A stretch of 64,000 nt of DNA from Aculops lycopersici (lineage: Eukaryota > Arthropoda > Arachnida > Trombidiformes > Eriophyidae): the NCBI GenBank assembly GCA_015350385.1, contig WNKI01000004.1:1388061-1452060 (forward strand). Direction: 5' to 3'. The position numbers were made by a program, and so were the translations under genes. This document shows, piece by piece, positions 59,868 to 64,000 of this stretch. Under the pieces are notes generated by a model, which did not search any database, had not been told where the DNA came from, and was given only the letters and a program-made list of their open reading frames with translations. The stretch's first letter is position 1; every line of letters begins with the position of its first letter.

Positions 59868-60614
59868 CCTTCTAAGGTATAAAGATTAAGTAGATAAAGT
59901 AGGCATTTGTTTAAATGCTAAGTAGTGATGAAATAAATTAAGATAGGGTAGAATAAATGTCAGATTCCGAATAAACATGTGTTGAGTGCGCGGCAAAGGC
60001 CTCACTTGTCAATCACCCCAGGATTCCTGGGCCAGGAAACGTGCATATCATAGGCTATTCGTGTCCATGTTTCGTGATGTAATTTTACAGATTGTCCAGA
60101 AAATTATTAGTTTTTCGACTGCTCTGTCTAGTTGCAAGAACACGTTATTCTTAGTCCAATTGATCTACCCAAGAGGGAGAGAGTTAGAGTTTCGAACTAG
60201 GAAGATATTAACTGGAGTAGACACAATGACTACAATAATCACAAAAACGTATGGCAGTTGCTATTGTTGACCTACACGGCCATGTTAACTATTGATTCAA
60301 GTAACATTGCTCTAACAAGATCATTCAATATTCGTTGACGCCAGTGCTTTCTCAAGATATCGATGAAGACCCGATTTCTGGCAACATTCTGCGAAACGAT
60401 AATGGCGCGATAACAAGTCTAATTACTTTTTTGCCAAGCGATGGATGCAATCAACATGAGGCGAAGCTCAACAAACTATAACGGTCCACTACATTTGCGA
60501 CCTAGTGTCGGATTGGGGCGACCCATGACTCCAAAACCCACTTGTTGACTCCATCGGGCACCTTCTAAGACACAGAATATGGCAATATATACTACCAAAA
60601 ATGTAATATTTAAT
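59868..60614. other. Intergenic region between SLC35C1 and the FASTK-family gene
   Basis: About 750 bases holding the SLC35C1 promoter and the FASTK-family 3' end. A 94-codon plus-strand frame at 59986-60270 has no recognisable character. No TATA box or RNA gene was seen. Confidence 0.5.
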
Positions 60615-62552
60615 TTATTGACTGTCGCTCCTACTTTTGACCGCAGCTTCGATCATACTTTTGATTCTATTGCATAAGTCTGCACTTGTCTTCTCTCTGT
60701 TGATTAGAGTCTCTGGTAGGTAGACCGTGAAATATCCATAATGCTCTAATATCCTAGATATCATCTTCTTGTGACCCACCGGCTCGCTCACATTATTTGA
60801 AACTGTTTCATCATATGAAACATGGATTAAGGCGCACCTATGGCAATTGGCTGGTCTTTTGTCTATCGAGTCAGAGTCTGACAACAGACTAGCTAATCTC
60901 GGTTCTTGGGGTTCGATTATTTCTAATTCATCATTCAAATGTATCTCGCCGTCAACCATGAAACCGTGTGGTGTCGCTATGTCCCTGATCATCCAATCGG
61001 ATGACTTTAACAATCCACTCATTGCGTCGGCCACCTTCTGAGAAAACTTGAGCATGTGACTTCCTTTTTGAATTGGTATATCTTTAAACTGTTGGACTAG
61101 TTTGAAAGGCGAGCTATCTAACTTGAATTCATGTGTCGCTATGGAATACAAGTTTAGCAACTTTGCCTTATCTGAATAACTTAGTTTGTCAGCTAATGAA
61201 TTAATGTATTCATCTGATAAGACGGATTTCAAGTGTCTCTCTTGGCCGACATTAAGAGATATTAATGTCCAAACATAGTTCAACCATTTCCTAGATAACT
61301 TATCAATGCTCTCCTCTCTAGTTCCCTCTAAACATCTTTTGTAGAACTCTTTGAGATCAACAATCGGTCTAAAGTTCAACACGGCAGTACAGTGTAGCAA
61401 TGTGATCACAGCATCTTGATTGATATTGACCTGATCATGAGTGTTGTCATTAATATACTCATAAATCATGTTAAGGAGTTCAGGGTGACGCCATCTCAAC
61501 GAAGAGATAACTCTAATAAGGTTACACAACTCATTTGCACTGTATTCTGCCAAATGAAGAACTTTTGCCAAATCGGTAGTTAATTTTCCAATGAGATTTC
61601 TATTAGGATAACTGAGTGTATCTAAAGATGCTAGCACGGATATAATCATTCTTGAGTTTGGTCCTTCCATTGGCATGGGTAGCTGGCAGAACTCTCCAGC
61701 CGCTGCCTTCAAGATCGGTGGAGATCTACGTCCAACTTCAGCCATCTTGATGAATAGTAAACATAAAGTCTCGTAATCATTCACTTGAACTCTGTTGATA
61801 TACCGCGAGACGATTAGATCATCTTCATCCTCAAAGGTATTCTTGGTCAACTGATCTAATATACCCTCCTCCAATAGAGCTAGGTGATTCTTTGCATTGA
61901 CATCTTCGGGCAAAGACTCGTAGATATCAACCAACTCTCTCAGGTTGGTATCTCTGGATTGTATACACGTTTTCATCCGATAGGCTAGCATATCTTTAAG
62001 ATGCTTCTGTTCCGAAGTTATTGCATTGATGGTGTAAAATTTGTACAGCTTATAGGCATGGCTTAATTTTAGATTCGTTAATCTAAACTTGACTTCGTGT
62101 TCCAATAATTTAACAAGCCGAGAAGTAGGATCTAGTTTCATTTTGATGGCACTTGCAAGCAAGTTGATGAGTTGACCATTGTTCATTTCATCTATGTGAT
62201 ACTCCACTTCACTCTCTAGCTTCTTGTATGTTTTTGTCTCTAGAAATCGCTCGGTACTAAGCTCCCTGTCAAGGACAGATTTTGTTAAACCAAAGAAACT
62301 TTTGACTAAAGAATTTCTGCTCATATTGTTCCTCAAACTTGGTGGATTTCTAACACTATATCTCAACAAAGCTATAGATCGCTCATCCTCGAGGGTCTCT
62401 AAGGGATTCGTTAGATTTTCTTGGTTCTCTACTGCCTGTGATCCACTCTCACCTTGTGACGTTGATCCATGCATCATATTGCCACCGACCTGTCTTCCTT
62501 TGAAGACTATCGATCGGCCAAGCCTACCGATATGGCTAGCTCTTGTGAACAT
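60615..62552 (-). CDS. FAST kinase domain (FASTKD) family mitochondrial RNA-regulating protein
   Basis: FASTKD proteins bind mitochondrial RNAs and control their stability and processing. The 645-residue protein has a basic presequence-like N-terminus (MFTRASHIGRLGRSIVFKGRQ), a long helical repeat-like region that should contain the FAST_1 and FAST_2 domains, and a C-terminal RAP domain at about 565-635. The RAP domain includes RCALIHVSYDE and a HKKMISRILEHYGYFTVYLPETLI stretch typical of that endonuclease-like fold. The family is about 600-850 residues. I cannot decide which FASTKD member it is. The TAA stop overlaps an AATAAA on the minus strand (60614-60619), so polyadenylation may be very close to the stop. 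Confidence 0.8.
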   Translation of the reverse strand: MFTRASHIGRLGRSIVFKGRQVGGNMMHGSTSQGESGSQAVENQENLTNPLETLEDERSIALLRYSVRNPPSLRNNMSRNSLVKSFFGLTKSVLDRELSTERFLETKTYKKLESEVEYHIDEMNNGQLINLLASAIKMKLDPTSRLVKLLEHEVKFRLTNLKLSHAYKLYKFYTINAITSEQKHLKDMLAYRMKTCIQSRDTNLRELVDIYESLPEDVNAKNHLALLEEGILDQLTKNTFEDEDDLIVSRYINRVQVNDYETLCLLFIKMAEVGRRSPPILKAAAGEFCQLPMPMEGPNSRMIISVLASLDTLSYPNRNLIGKLTTDLAKVLHLAEYSANELCNLIRVISSLRWRHPELLNMIYEYINDNTHDQVNINQDAVITLLHCTAVLNFRPIVDLKEFYKRCLEGTREESIDKLSRKWLNYVWTLISLNVGQERHLKSVLSDEYINSLADKLSYSDKAKLLNLYSIATHEFKLDSSPFKLVQQFKDIPIQKGSHMLKFSQKVADAMSGLLKSSDWMIRDIATPHGFMVDGEIHLNDELEIIEPQEPRLASLLSDSDSIDKRPANCHRCALIHVSYDETVSNNVSEPVGHKKMISRILEHYGYFTVYLPETLINREKTSADLCNRIKSMIEAAVKSRSDSQ

Positions 62553-63558
62553 GATTGATTAGAATTTATTCAAGTGATAATATATGTATATATTATAATA
62601 CAAGGGCAAAGAGTTGTTGAAAAATCGATGGATAAAAAGTTTTTTAATAATCCCAGATATAAATATAAACAAATGTGCAAACATGTGAAATGAAAGTCAA
62701 CATAAACACGAGGCGGTGCGCGTAGACGCTCGTTGAATTCTATTCTGCGAGTAAGTCGTGTATGCTTGAACACAAAAGAGGACGTGGCTTCAGGACACCT
62801 AGGTTAATTAGATAGATACCTGAATGAATCACTTTAACTTCCTATAGAGAAAGCTAATTGTTTAATTGACTTTTTGCCATGACAAATTTCATCGAGCACA
62901 CTGAGGTTTCTAGCTAAATTGTCATGTGCTTCTCTAGAATGTCTTGAGTCATTGAAGTTGACCCGAAATGTGTAGTGCTCGCGCTACAAGAAACAGGAAA
63001 GACTATCTAGTCATGAATGTTCTTATATATTATTATTATAATTATTTTATAATTCATATTCTTATTACACCCGCAACGTTTCACATTGTGTGAACTCTGC
63101 TTGGTTTCGAATGTGTGAGAATTCCCAACAAAATTGCAAATTGACAATCATGATCATCAACTTGTATATTTAGATACATAACTTGTGATGAAAACTTTTC
63201 GGAACAAATTTCGTCATTGTTGTTCATGTTGTCTCTTCCTTACTTTGGTGTATTAATACATAAAAATTGCTGATTTGCGCGCTCGATCGATATATAGATA
63301 GATAGCAAGAGACCCTTTGATTGAGTCTCTTTGTTCTTGGGAGGAACAGATAACAATATACATTATATCAGGTTATATCATATTTGCGACAACAGGATCA
63401 CATCTGGTCTTAATCTTGATTTGGTTGATTGATTTGGATTCCATCGAGAAGATCCAAACTTTATTCCTTTTTCCTCTTCCTTCTCTCTAACTTGACTGCT
63501 TCCTGTTCAATAATTCTAATTGTAATGACAATGATGATGCTGATGACGATGATCAAGT
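62553..63558. other. A/T-rich 1 kb intergenic region
   Basis: Holds the FASTKD-family promoter and the 3' UTR of the Gln/Asn-rich gene. Short AT-alternating runs (TATATGTATATATTAT near 62580) and a GATA tetranucleotide run near 63290-63304. No gene is supported. Confidence 0.5.
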
Positions 63559-64000
63559 TTACATCGGACTATACTTGACTTCCGCTATGGCCAACGACGG
63601 GGCCTGTGGCTGTGGGGTTAGTTGATATTGAAGTGGTAGTGGTTGTTGCTGTTGTTGTTGTTGTTGTTGTTGTGATGGTGGCTGTTGTTGTAAGTTTGGT
63701 GGTGGTTGCTGCTGTTGAGGTGGTTGTTGGGTTAACGGTGGCATTGGTGACAGCTGTTGTTGTTGCTGGTGGTAGTGTTGTTGGATCTGAGATACCTGTT
63801 GCTGCATTTGAATGTGTTGGGCTTGAACTAATGGATTGTTGTTATTATTATTATTATTAACATTATTATTATTATTATTGTTGTTGTTGTTCTGATTACT
63901 GCTATTGTTGTTATTATTATTATTATTATTATTCATATTATTATTTTGTTGGGCTTGTTGATGTTGCGATTGAGTTTGGGTCTGCTGTTGTAGCGGTGGT
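63559..64000 (-). CDS. Gln/Asn-rich protein, C-terminal part (runs off the right edge)
   Basis: The minus-strand frame ends at 63559 and stays open to the window edge, so the ATG at 63936 is internal or only apparent and the gene is 5' incomplete here. The visible 147 residues are dominated by Gln, Asn and Pro: Gln-rich near the upstream edge, a poly-Asn block, then Gln/Pro-rich runs, and a distinct end SLAIAEVKYSPM. Such sequences are common in animal transcription factors and chromatin or Mediator proteins. There is not enough unique sequence to name it. Confidence 0.7.
   Translation of the reverse strand, partial: PPLQQQTQTQSQHQQAQQNNNMNNNNNNNNNNSSNQNNNNNNNNNNVNNNNNNNNPLVQAQHIQMQQQVSQIQQHYHQQQQQLSPMPPLTQQPPQQQQPPPNLQQQPPSQQQQQQQQQQPLPLQYQLTPQPQAPSLAIAEVKYSPM

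Overview
This is a eukaryotic (animal) window, almost certainly from a chelicerate and most likely a mite. The organism clues are two secreted cuticle proteins with the arthropod Rebers-Riddiford chitin-binding domain, two PIWI-clade Argonautes, pygopus, adducin, CEP290 and TAF1. Nearly every recognisable gene is one uninterrupted reading frame, including genes of 600 to 1,100 codons (TAF1, two PIWIs, glutaminase, a Rho GEF). Such intron poverty in an animal fits a lineage with massive intron loss, such as eriophyoid mites. That placement is inference; the sequence alone shows only the intronless layout and arthropod gene content.

Layout. 1-4.1 kb: a simple-repeat edge, one orphan secreted protein, then 2.6 kb of non-coding DNA. 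4.1-14 kb: a short CEP290-like coiled coil and a TAF1 reduced at both ends, both on the plus strand, then a tRNA-Thr and PIWI copy 1 on the minus strand. 14-16.7 kb: GC-rich regulatory DNA full of short tandem repeats. 16.7-24.6 kb: a dense housekeeping block of adducin, COX11, ADAT3, glutaminase and a TMEM208-like protein. 25-33.4 kb: two cuticle-protein genes pointing away from each other, with a small Asn/Gly-rich gene between them; all three have clear TATA boxes. 33.8-36.2 kb: a large secreted Gln-rich protein. 38-48.3 kb: TMEM208, CHMP3, ribosomal protein eL15, ETFRF1 (LYRM5), TMEM70, a small coiled-coil gene, PIWI copy 2, a small probably mitochondrial protein and N-myristoyltransferase. 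49.3-50.7 kb: pygopus. 53-62.6 kb: a PDZ-RhoGEF, cytochrome b5, a GDP-fucose transporter and a FASTK-family RAP protein. The right edge cuts through a Gln/Asn-rich gene.

The genes form no single pathway, but there are themes. Mitochondrial biogenesis is well represented (COX11, GLS, ETFRF1, TMEM70, FASTKD). ER targeting and secretion is another (two TMEM208-family genes, the GDP-fucose transporter, cuticle proteins). The two PIWI slicers, which both keep the D-E-D-H catalytic set, are close paralogs about 30 kb apart in opposite orientation.

The most notable biology is lineage-specific protein reduction. TAF1 begins where the human protein is already about 500 residues in and stops just before the first bromodomain. 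CEP290 is about 40% of the usual length. The PDZ-RhoGEF lacks the RGS-like region of its relatives. Some regulatory candidates also stand out: a hairpin enclosing the RhoGEF stop codon, and a perfect hairpin containing a canonical kappa-B site.
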